Assembly: GCA_910587715.1 (NCBI GenBank)
Contig: CAJUMV010000022.1
Span: 1 to 64,000 of the forward strand
DNA from: an uncultured Lachnospiraceae bacterium
GTDB taxonomy: Bacteria; Bacillota; Clostridia; Lachnospirales; Lachnospiraceae
Direction: 5' to 3'
DNA: 64,000 nucleotides
In this document: positions 57,745 through 64,000 of the stretch, piece by piece
Layout: every line of letters starts with the position of its first letter
How positions within the stretch are numbered: position 1 is the stretch's first letter
Notes under the pieces: model-generated
What the model was told of the DNA's origin: nothing
Seen by the model: the letters and a program-made list of their open reading frames with translations, nothing else
Database searches by the model: none
Translations under genes and position numbers: made by a program

Positions 57745-59235
57745 ATGCTGGTGCTTGTCAAGACATCTGCGGCATGTCTTTTAATGACAATATACATGGC
57801 GGGGTTTTATTACCGCAAGCCCCATATTCCGGTTAAGTCCACCAGAATTTTTCAGTGGCTTATTTCTGTCGCGATTGTAAGTTCCACCTTTGACCTGATT
57901 ACAATCTGCACGGTAAACCGCAGGGATGTGGTGCCGGATTGGCTGAATCTCATTGCCCATATCATTTATCTGCTGTCCATACTGGGATTTATTTATCTTT
58001 TGTTTGTTTATATGAGAAGCTATCTGGAGGCGGAACTAAAATTTTCAAAGAAGATAAGAATTTTCCACAGCCTGCCCGCCGTCTTATCAACAGTGGGAAT
58101 TTTCGTGCTGCCGATCACGTATGTGCAGGGGACAACGACCGATTATTCTTTAGGTCCCAAAGCGTATGCGCTGTATGGGAGTCTGGTGATTTATCTGATT
58201 CTCATTTTATATTATTGTCTCCGTTACTGGAAGATTATGGACAGGGAGAAAAGGCTTGCCATCATACTTGCCGTGCCTCTCTATATTGTCACAGCCCTGA
58301 TTCAGATGCTGATTCCGGAAACGCTTGTGGTGGTAGTCTGCTCCACGCTGATTCTTCTTGGTCTGATCTTAAGCAACGAGAATACGGAAAAATATGTGGA
58401 TGAAAAGACCATGCTGTTTAATCAGTATTCTTTTGAGAAGGTGTTGGAGGAGTTTGATTTCGAAAAACAGAAACTTGTGGCGGGTGTCTTATGCTTTTAC
58501 AAGACAGAAAATAATCTGGACTGGAAGCAGGATGTATTGATTTTGAATGATATCTACAAAGAACTCAGACAGTACCACCTGCACGGATATCGTGTCGGTG
58601 AAAACAGTGTGGTATTTATCGGTAGCGTGCAGGAAAAAGCCGGAGCGGCGCTTGATGGGGTAAGGCGCAGAATGGAAGAACTGTACGACAAAGAAACGAT
58701 TGTGATTGAGACAAAAATTCTGGCACAGGAGAGCACAACTGACCGTTATACCTGTATGAGAAATATCATTTCTTTCTGTACGGAAGTGGGAAGCCGGTTT
58801 GCCTATATTGATTATCTGACAAACATCTATAACCGAAACGCCTTGGAGCGGGATTTGGACAAACAGGAGGAAGCGGGAAACACTTACTATTTCATTGCCG
58901 ATTTGAACGATCTTAAATTGGTCAACGATACCCTCGGTCATTCGGCAGGGGATAAGCTGCTGCAGGGGTTTGCCCGTCTGTTAGCCGATGCGGTGGGAGA
59001 GGAAGGGAGAGCCTACAGGCAGGGCGGGGATGAGTTTGCCGTGCTTTGCGGCAGAGAGCCGCGGGTTTTTATACAGGATCTGGAAAACCGATGCAGGGCA
59101 TATAATCAGTCGATCGCGGTTCCGATCAGCTATGCCATTGGCTACTGTCGGCTGGAAGACGAGAAATTCCGTGATGTGGCGGATCAGATGATGTATGAGG
59201 ATAAGCGGAGAAAGAAACAGGCGGCGCCTCGATGA
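57745..59235 (+). CDS. Membrane diguanylate cyclase with degenerate plus intact GGDEF domain
   Basis: The 496-residue protein has about seven membrane helices in residues 1-210. A first GGDEF-like domain follows (about 220-350: 'DEKTMLFNQYSFEKVLEEFDF', 'YRVGENSVVFIG'), in which GGDEF is replaced by VGENS. A second domain spans about 355-490 with 'DYLTNIYNRNALERDL', 'IADLNDLKLVNDTLGHSAGDKLLQGFA' and 'YRQGGDEFAVLC', fully conserved. It should make cyclic di-GMP; the degenerate domain probably regulates or binds nucleotide. It forms a unit with the FapA-type gene. The HD-GYP phosphodiesterase at 10653-12362 shows that both synthesis and turnover occur in this organism. Confidence 0.9.
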   Translation: MLVLVKTSAACLLMTIYMAGFYYRKPHIPVKSTRIFQWLISVAIVSSTFDLITICTVNRRDVVPDWLNLIAHIIYLLSILGFIYLLFVYMRSYLEAELKFSKKIRIFHSLPAVLSTVGIFVLPITYVQGTTTDYSLGPKAYALYGSLVIYLILILYYCLRYWKIMDREKRLAIILAVPLYIVTALIQMLIPETLVVVVCSTLILLGLILSNENTEKYVDEKTMLFNQYSFEKVLEEFDFEKQKLVAGVLCFYKTENNLDWKQDVLILNDIYKELRQYHLHGYRVGENSVVFIGSVQEKAGAALDGVRRRMEELYDKETIVIETKILAQESTTDRYTCMRNIISFCTEVGSRFAYIDYLTNIYNRNALERDLDKQEEAGNTYYFIADLNDLKLVNDTLGHSAGDKLLQGFARLLADAVGEEGRAYRQGGDEFAVLCGREPRVFIQDLENRCRAYNQSIAVPISYAIGYCRLEDEKFRDVADQMMYEDKRRKKQAAPR

Positions 59236-59305
59236 AGTTGAGGGCTGCTGAAGCAAACCTATTGGGCGAAAACGCGCAGTAAGGAATTGGTTGGAACGTT
59301 GATTC

Positions 59306-59334
59306 TTGACACAAGGCTGTGCGTATATTATGAT
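59306..59334 (+). promoter_or_regulatory. Promoter driving the ABC-F leader
   Basis: TTGACA (59306-59311), a 17-base spacer and TATGAT (59329-59334). The transcript would start near 59341, giving an untranslated leader of about 280 bases before the ABC-F start. Confidence 0.75.
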
Positions 59335-59378
59335 ATTTGGCGTAAGGAAAACTTCTATGTGGGAGAGCGGACAGGAAC

Positions 59379-59462
59379 ATGTATCTGACAGACCAGTTGA
59401 AAAGAAAACAGAACTCTGTACAATCCATTCCGATGAAACATTGTGCAGAGTATGGCGTATAA
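59379..59462 (+). CDS. Possible leader peptide of 27 residues upstream of the ABC-F gene
   Basis: ATG 59379 follows GACAGGAAC and opens a 27-residue frame (begins MYLTDQLKRKQNS, ends CAEYGV) that runs through the first stem of the leader. Translation would disrupt that stem. Whether it is made is unknown. It is a candidate sensor ORF of the kind found before antibiotic-inducible ABC-F and methylase genes. Confidence 0.35.
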   Translation: MYLTDQLKRKQNSVQSIPMKHCAEYGV

Positions 59463-59486
59463 AAACGTTTTTGGATTTCATCGGAA
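59413..59486 (+). promoter_or_regulatory. Overlapping stems in the ABC-F leader
   Basis: Stem A pairs ACTCTGTACAAT (59413-59424) with ATTGTGCAGAGT (59440-59451), with one G-U pair. TTCCGATGAAA (59428-59438) lies in its loop and pairs perfectly with TTTCATCGGAA (59476-59486), stem B. The two either form a pseudoknot or exclude each other, a riboregulator-like layout. Confidence 0.6.
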
Positions 59487-59552
59487 AATAAGGCAATAGG
59501 CGGCTGGAGGGCAGTACGTTTATTGCTTATTTTCCGTGAGCAGATTACGCGC

Positions 59553-59624
59553 ATGAAAGGCTATGGACAATGTTTTGTCTGTAGTCTTTTTTTCATTCTG
59601 TTTTATAAGGAGGTTTTCACATGA
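59553..59624 (+). CDS. Possible short ORF of 23 residues coupled to the ABC-F gene
   Basis: ATG 59553 opens a frame of 23 codons whose TGA (59622-59624) overlaps ATG 59621 as ATGA. It spans the terminator hairpin and the ABC-F ribosome site. The Shine-Dalgarno is poor. If translated it would link ribosome movement to terminator folding and to ABC-F initiation. Confidence 0.35.
   Translation: MKGYGQCFVCSLFFILFYKEVFT
59559..59593 (+). terminator. Attenuator-like terminator just upstream of the ABC-F gene
   Basis: GGCTATGGACA (59559-59569) pairs with TGTCTGTAGTC (59576-59586) over 11 bp including three G-U pairs. T7 (59587-59593) follows. It lies between the promoter at 59306 and the ABC-F start, so it would block expression unless prevented from folding. 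Confidence 0.65.
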
Positions 59625-61150
59625 GTTTATTAGAGATTGATGGTTTGACACACGCTTTTGGAGAGAAAGCGTTATATAAAAATGCAGCATTTTGTTTGTA
59701 TAAAGGGGAGCATATCGGCGTTGTGGGACAAAACGGCTCAGGAAAAAGCACATTGCTCAAAATATGCACAGGACAGATTGTGCCGGATGCGGGTCGTGTG
59801 GTCTGGCAGCCGAAAGTGACGTTCGGCTGCCTTGACCAGTATGCCAAGATAGAGAAAGGAATGACGATGCGGTCTTTTTTGCAGTCCGCATTTGCGGAGC
59901 TATATCAGATGGAAAAGGAAATGACACTGGCTTATGAAAAGGCTGCCGCGGGGCATATGGCGTATCTTGATGTTGCGGCAAAACGGCAGGAGGAGCTGGA
60001 AAAGTGCGATTTTTATACAATCGACACACAGATGGAACAGGTGGTAAATGGTTTGGGATTGTCGGCAATAGGATTGGACAGACCGATTGCAGCTATGAGC
60101 GGCGGTCAGAGGGCAAAAGTGATATTGGCAAAATTACTTTTGGAAAAACCGGATGTGCTCCTGCTTGATGAACCGACCAATTTTTTGGACAAGGAACATA
60201 TCTCATGGCTTTCTGCGTACCTGTCTGATTTAGATAAGGCTTTTATGGTCGTATCGCATGACCATGCCTTTTTAGAGAAGATTGCAAACCGCATCTGTGA
60301 TATCGACAATGATACGATTACCAAATATTATGGGACCTATTCCGAATTTCTGAAAAAGAAAACGCTTTTGCGGGAAAATTATGTGAGACAGTATGCAGCA
60401 CAGCAAAAGGAAATAAGAAAGACAGAAGAGTTTATCCGTAAAAACATCGCGGGAAGAAAGTCTAAGATGGCGAGAGGACGTCGAAAGCAGCTTGAGCGGA
60501 TGGAGAAAATGGAAGCATTGGAGCAAAAGGAGATAACCCCCTGTTTTCATTTTCGGACTGTGCCGCTTGCAAATACAGAGCAGCTTTTGGTAAAACGTTT
60601 ATCGGTGGGGTATCACTATCCGGTGCTTTCCCACATGGATTTTGCTATAAAAGGCGGACAAAAGGTAGTGATAACAGGGTTTAACGGGATTGGGAAATCC
60701 ACGTTACTAAAAACACTGATAGGGCAGCTTCCGCCTCTGCATGGGCATTATCAGTTCTCGGAACAGGTCAGGATCGGGTATTTTGAGCAGGATTTCATAT
60801 GGGAAGATATGACGAAAACGCCGATACAGGTTGTCTCTGACAGTTATCCTGATATGGTGATGAAAGAAGTGCGGAAAGCCCTTGCGCGGTACGGCATATC
60901 CGGTGACCATGCCATGCAGCCTGTGGGAACGTTGAGTGGCGGCGAGCAGGCGAAAGTAAAAATGTGCCTGCTCACGTTGCAACCGAGCAATTTTCTGATT
61001 CTGGACGAGCCGACAAACCATTTGGACAGGCAGGCGAAGGACGCGTTAAAAACTGCCCTGACAGAGTTTCCCGGCACTGTTTTGCTTGTTTCGCATGAGG
61101 AAGCGTTTTACCGGGAGTGGGCGCAGCGGGTAATCCGGCTGGATCGCTAA
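59621..61150 (+). CDS. ABC-F family ribosome-associated ATPase
   Basis: The 509-residue protein has two ABC domains and no membrane segment. Domain 1 has Walker A 'GQNGSGKST', signature 'MSGGQRAKVILAKLL' and Walker B 'VLLLDEPTNFLD'. A basic, helical interdomain linker runs from about 240 to 300 ('YVRQYAAQQKEIRKTEEFIRKNIAGRKSKMARGRRKQLERMEKM'). Domain 2 has 'GFNGIGKST', 'LSGGEQAKVKM' and 'FLILDEPTNHLD'. This is the ABC-F architecture of translation factors and antibiotic resistance proteins that protect ribosomes. The long attenuator-type leader favours an inducible resistance role. The ribosome site AAGGAGG at 59608-59614 is strong. Confidence 0.88.
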   Translation: MSLLEIDGLTHAFGEKALYKNAAFCLYKGEHIGVVGQNGSGKSTLLKICTGQIVPDAGRVVWQPKVTFGCLDQYAKIEKGMTMRSFLQSAFAELYQMEKEMTLAYEKAAAGHMAYLDVAAKRQEELEKCDFYTIDTQMEQVVNGLGLSAIGLDRPIAAMSGGQRAKVILAKLLLEKPDVLLLDEPTNFLDKEHISWLSAYLSDLDKAFMVVSHDHAFLEKIANRICDIDNDTITKYYGTYSEFLKKKTLLRENYVRQYAAQQKEIRKTEEFIRKNIAGRKSKMARGRRKQLERMEKMEALEQKEITPCFHFRTVPLANTEQLLVKRLSVGYHYPVLSHMDFAIKGGQKVVITGFNGIGKSTLLKTLIGQLPPLHGHYQFSEQVRIGYFEQDFIWEDMTKTPIQVVSDSYPDMVMKEVRKALARYGISGDHAMQPVGTLSGGEQAKVKMCLLTLQPSNFLILDEPTNHLDRQAKDALKTALTEFPGTVLLVSHEEAFYREWAQRVIRLDR

Positions 61151-61153
61151 AGA

Positions 61154-61185
61154 TTTCGTTCCCTTTCAAATAGGGTTTCGTTCCC
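61154..61185 (+). repeat. Direct repeat pair, probable LytTR operator
   Basis: TTTCGTTCCC occurs at 61154-61163 and 61176-61185, a 22-base period, two helical turns. The core CGTT matches LytTR-type half-sites. The second copy ends seven bases before the -35 box of the LytTR regulator promoter. Confidence 0.7.
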
Positions 61186-61191
61186 AAACGG

Positions 61192-61221
61192 CTGACAGCG
61201 CAGGGGTTCTGCCGATATAAT
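61192..61221 (+). promoter_or_regulatory. Promoter of the second LytTR/GHKL operon
   Basis: CTGACA (61192-61197), an 18-base spacer and TATAAT (61216-61221), with the repeats directly upstream. Confidence 0.65.
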
Positions 61222-61245
61222 AGAAAAGAATTGCAGGTGATAAAT

Positions 61246-61971
61246 TTGAACATAGCTATATGTGATGACGAGAAGGTCATCCGCGAACAAATAAAAGAGT
61301 TGACAGAAAAAGAGATACAGGGGGCGTGTACTGAACTCTACGAGACAGGGGACAGCCTGCTTGCCGCCGAAAAGCAGTTTGACCTGATATTTCTGGATAT
61401 TCAGATGGAGGGGACGGACGGCATTGAGACGGCGCGGAAGCTCCGTGAGCGCAGCGCCTTACATGGCGGGGAAGATGTTATCCTGATTTTTATCACGGGC
61501 ATTCGGGAATATGTTTTTGATGCCTTTGACGTGGCGGCGTTCCACTATCTGTTAAAGCCAATCTCGGAGGACAAGTTCCGGGAGGTGCTCTGTCGTGCAA
61601 AAAGGGAGCTGGAAAAGAGGAAAAAGAAACGGCGGGAGACGGTGTTTATCAAGACAAGGAACCGGAGCTTTTCGCTGAAAAAAGACAGCATCCTTTATGT
61701 CGAGAGCAGAGGAAAGAAAGTGGAAATTCACACCGCAGGGGAGAGCATAGAGACCTATATTTCCATGAATGAGATAGAGGGACAGCTGGGGGAGGAATTT
61801 TATCGTTGCCACAGGGGTTATCTGGTAAATATGGCGTATGTGGCGGAGTACGATAACAAGAGTATTGTCCTGAATAACGGGGAGCATGTCTATTTGGCAA
61901 AGGAGAAATACGGGGAGTTTGTAAAAGCCTACATGCGGTATCTGCGAAACGGGGTGTATGTGGATGGTTGA
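61246..61971 (+). CDS. LytTR-family response regulator (second system)
   Basis: The product is about 241 residues from TTG 61246, chosen because GCAGGTG lies seven bases before it and the receiver begins directly with 'NIAICDDEKVI'. The receiver domain has the DD pair near residue 8, phosphoacceptor Asp in 'LIFLDIQMEGTDG' near 53, and Lys in 'YLLKPI'. The LytTR domain (about 135-235) has 'RSFSLKKDSILYVESRGKKVEIHTAG' and 'EFYRCHRGYLVNMAYVAEYDN'. It likely binds the direct repeats before its own promoter. The kinase gene overlaps its end by about eight bases. Confidence 0.9.
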   Translation: MNIAICDDEKVIREQIKELTEKEIQGACTELYETGDSLLAAEKQFDLIFLDIQMEGTDGIETARKLRERSALHGGEDVILIFITGIREYVFDAFDVAAFHYLLKPISEDKFREVLCRAKRELEKRKKKRRETVFIKTRNRSFSLKKDSILYVESRGKKVEIHTAGESIETYISMNEIEGQLGEEFYRCHRGYLVNMAYVAEYDNKSIVLNNGEHVYLAKEKYGEFVKAYMRYLRNGVYVDG

Positions 61972-63406
61972 TCAATTTGTGCAATTGGTGGACATTTTGC
62001 AAAATCTGTTTGAAGGGTACTGCATACAGTTCTTTTTCGGCAGATTTGCGGAGATTAAATGGCATAGGATAAAAAATGCACAGTGGATAGTCTGCATTGT
62101 ATGGGTTCTGATTAAGATGACCGGGGGAAAACTGTTTCAAAAAACGGACAGTGTTACGCTGGTGGTAAGTCTGCTTTTTGGCACGGCGGTTTTATTTGTG
62201 TTCTGTATGTGCTGGTATCGTGGGAATATTTTGCTGAAACTATTTCTTGTGATACAGTTTGTTTCTTTGCGCGAACTTGGATTTCTTGCCGGATACAGTT
62301 TCCTGTATTTGGGGAAAAGTCTGATAGACATGCTGGCGGAGAGATTGGATAACGGCATAGTCCCGATGGAATCCTTCCTCATAGTGATAAATGTACTGGG
62401 ATGCTTATCGTTAGCGCTCATGTCAGTCATAAAGTATACACTGCTGTATGCTGCGTTATGGAAGATTGTTAAAAGCTGTCATTACAGGGAAAAAGGGCGG
62501 ATGGGGAAGGAGGTGGTTTTCTATCTGCTGCCGGCTGTGGCGGGAGTGTTGGTTTCAACACTTGTGCGCCTGCTTCTGGTCACCGTTGCGGATGGCGTCC
62601 TTGTATTGCTGTTTGACAGGTATCCGGTATTGTATTTGCTCATTCCCATGCTTGCATTGGTGCTGCTTGGGGCAATTGTCTGCAGTTTCCGCATTTATCA
62701 GGATATGGTGATTTTACAGGAGGAACAGGCGGAAAAGATTATTTTGGAAAACCAGATTACGCAGATGCAGAGCTCTATGGTGGAGATGGAACATCTGTAT
62801 GACGGAATCCGTGCGGTTAAGCATGATATGAACAATCATATGGCGGTTTTGCTGAACCTGATACGGAAAAGAAACGGTGGGGAGGATGAGGAAATCCGGC
62901 AGTATTTTGCGGGGATGGTGCAGTCGGTGGAGCAGCTTGACAATCGGGTATATACGGGAAATGCCGTCAGCGACGCGGTGGTGGGCAGTAAATTCCGCTA
63001 TGCGGCAAAGCAGGTGAAAGGGATTCGCTTAGACGCCGATGGCTTTCTATTACCGGACACTCTTACGATGAAGGCTTACGACGTAGGGATTATTCTGAAC
63101 AACGGGTTGGACAATGCAATCGAAGCCTGTGTGCGGATGCGTGAAAAGGAGCCGGAGGCGGAAGCCTATATCAGCATCCGTTTCTTTAAGGCGAAAAATA
63201 TGTATTTTATAGAGACGGAAAACAGCTTTGACGGCATGGCGCTATCACGCGGGGACAGTGGTCTTCCTCTGTCAATGAAAGAGGATAAGGAGGTACACGG
63301 GATTGGGCTCAAAAATATTCGAAAATGCGCGGCAAAATATGGCGGGGATGTGGACTGTATTGTGGATGGAAATAAGTTCACGCTGTCGGTCATGGTGAAA
63401 GGCTAA
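61964..63406 (+). CDS. GHKL-family sensor histidine kinase (second system)
   Basis: The product is about 480 residues from ATG 61964 (a GTG at 61958 is also possible). It has about seven membrane helices in residues 1-245. The phosphotransfer region 'GIRAVKHDMNNHMAVLLNLIRKRNG' near 285 and a GHKL ATPase domain ('GIILNNGLDNAIEACVRMREKEP', 'EVHGIGLKNIRKCAAKYGGDVD') follow. The TTG-started regulator gene overlaps it, so the two are translationally coupled. Unlike the kinase at 13372 it has 'KHDMNNH', the usual AgrC-like phosphoacceptor motif. Confidence 0.9.
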   Translation: MVDQFVQLVDILQNLFEGYCIQFFFGRFAEIKWHRIKNAQWIVCIVWVLIKMTGGKLFQKTDSVTLVVSLLFGTAVLFVFCMCWYRGNILLKLFLVIQFVSLRELGFLAGYSFLYLGKSLIDMLAERLDNGIVPMESFLIVINVLGCLSLALMSVIKYTLLYAALWKIVKSCHYREKGRMGKEVVFYLLPAVAGVLVSTLVRLLLVTVADGVLVLLFDRYPVLYLLIPMLALVLLGAIVCSFRIYQDMVILQEEQAEKIILENQITQMQSSMVEMEHLYDGIRAVKHDMNNHMAVLLNLIRKRNGGEDEEIRQYFAGMVQSVEQLDNRVYTGNAVSDAVVGSKFRYAAKQVKGIRLDADGFLLPDTLTMKAYDVGIILNNGLDNAIEACVRMREKEPEAEAYISIRFFKAKNMYFIETENSFDGMALSRGDSGLPLSMKEDKEVHGIGLKNIRKCAAKYGGDVDCIVDGNKFTLSVMVKG

Positions 63407-63440
63407 GTGACTATTTTATCAAAACGGAGGACATAAAGTT

Positions 63441-64000
63441 ATGGTGATACAATCATTAGAAACACTGGGTAATCTTGCATTACAGAATAGAACCAATACC
63501 GTCACAGGTCAGAAAAACAGTCTGTCTTTTTCCGAAATCTTTTCGGCAGTCAGAGGGGCAAACAAAAAAGCAGAAATAAACGCTTTATCGGCGGCATTTC
63601 CGGCAAACGACGTGAGTATAAAGGCAGGGGATTGTGATGTGGATTCTAATATTTGGCAGAGAAAAGATTTTCCGGCGTGGCGGTATTTTCAGGAGGATGC
63701 AACTGCGGACTGCCTGAATCATTGGAAACCGGGAGGAAAAGGGGTAGCGGGGAAAGAAGCTTATATCCAGAGTGAGCTGAAAAAAATCGGGAGCGGGAAA
63801 CTGGTGGCGCTTATGCCGGAAAGCCTGCAGGAGAAGTTGGATGCCGACCCGGAGTTCGCGCGGGAGATTGCTGAAAAGCTGCAGGACTGGAAAGTAAATT
63901 ATGACAAAATGGATAATGCGCTTGCGGCTTCTTACGGCGAAAACCCGATATCGTATCAGATGACGAAAAGCTACTGTCTCCAGTTGGATGAAAAAGGGAA
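63441..64000 (+). CDS. Hypothetical protein, 3' end outside window
   Basis: ATG 63441 follows AACGGAGGAC. The visible 186 residues have no signal peptide or membrane helix. The pattern 'LQDWKVNYDKMDNALAASYGENPISYQMTKSYCLQLDEKG' near the end resembles a clostridial family of unknown function (DUF6033-like as I recall). The N-terminus 'MVIQSLETLGNLALQNRT' fits the same group. It begins 34 bases after the GHKL kinase stop, so it may be a target or partner of that system. Truncated by the window. Confidence 0.65.
   Translation, partial: MVIQSLETLGNLALQNRTNTVTGQKNSLSFSEIFSAVRGANKKAEINALSAAFPANDVSIKAGDCDVDSNIWQRKDFPAWRYFQEDATADCLNHWKPGGKGVAGKEAYIQSELKKIGSGKLVALMPESLQEKLDADPEFAREIAEKLQDWKVNYDKMDNALAASYGENPISYQMTKSYCLQLDEKG

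Overview
This window looks like chromosome from an anaerobic Firmicute of the Lachnospiraceae type. The evidence is strong AAGGAGG-type ribosome binding sites, sigma-A promoters, a base composition near 50 percent G+C, lipobox lipoproteins, paired GHKL-kinase/LytTR-regulator systems, GH94 phosphorylases with sugar ABC importers, GH36, and 'radical SAM' and DUF4143 families common in gut clostridia. I see no rRNA, tRNA, CRISPR array, prophage or intact insertion sequence. The assignment rests on gene content alone.

Layout. 1-2.8 kb: the tail of an Rpn-type transposase/nuclease, then a large GLUG-repeat surface protein split at an A7 tract (minus strand). 2.9-8.2 kb: a lipoprotein and a four-gene sugar ABC importer operon (ATPase, two permeases, binding protein). 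8.3-10.6 kb: FRG-domain, Imm44-like and DUF1266 genes, an accessory-looking patch. 10.7-15.9 kb: an HD-GYP phosphodiesterase, a LytTR/GHKL two-component system with its own promoter and direct repeats, and an AI-2E-type exporter. 15.9-20.2 kb: an NTF2-like protein, a TetR-flavodoxin-FMN reductase operon with twin operators, and a Na/Pi cotransporter. 20.4-30 kb: an AraC regulator and a glycoside phosphorylase locus (two GH94 enzymes, divergent from a second sugar ABC importer). 30-40.6 kb: a kinase remnant, a soluble-type chemoreceptor followed by two tandem 164-residue membrane paralogues, an AlkD-like protein, GNAT, a lipoprotein, two PLP sulfur-amino-acid enzymes and a dCACHE chemoreceptor.

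40.6-45.2 kb: a DUF4143 ATPase with an 11-bp inverted repeat in front, then four tightly packed genes: two RlaP-type nucleotidyltransferases, a MazG-like NTP pyrophosphohydrolase and an HNH endonuclease. This is the best candidate here for an undescribed system (RNA repair or phage defence). 45.3-50.7 kb: a PNPOx-like protein, an HxlR regulator, two tandem radical SAM proteins, CutC, an unknown protein and a YbaK-type deacylase. 50.7-55.7 kb: GH36 alpha-galactosidase, a decayed serine hydrolase, and a divergent MerR/MATE pair with a MerR-type 19-bp-spaced promoter. 55.8-59.2 kb: a small membrane protein, FapA/DUF342 and a GGDEF protein with one degenerate and one intact cyclase domain. 59.3-61.2 kb: an ABC-F protein behind a long leader with small ORFs, competing stems and a terminator. 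61.2-64 kb: a second LytTR/GHKL system with direct repeats before its promoter, and a gene cut by the window end.

How it fits together: the two importers and GH94/GH36 enzymes describe uptake and breakdown of beta-linked and alpha-galactosyl oligosaccharides. HD-GYP, GGDEF and two chemoreceptors describe c-di-GMP and taxis signalling. The TetR, MerR, LytTR and ABC-F control regions show locally regulated stress or drug responses.
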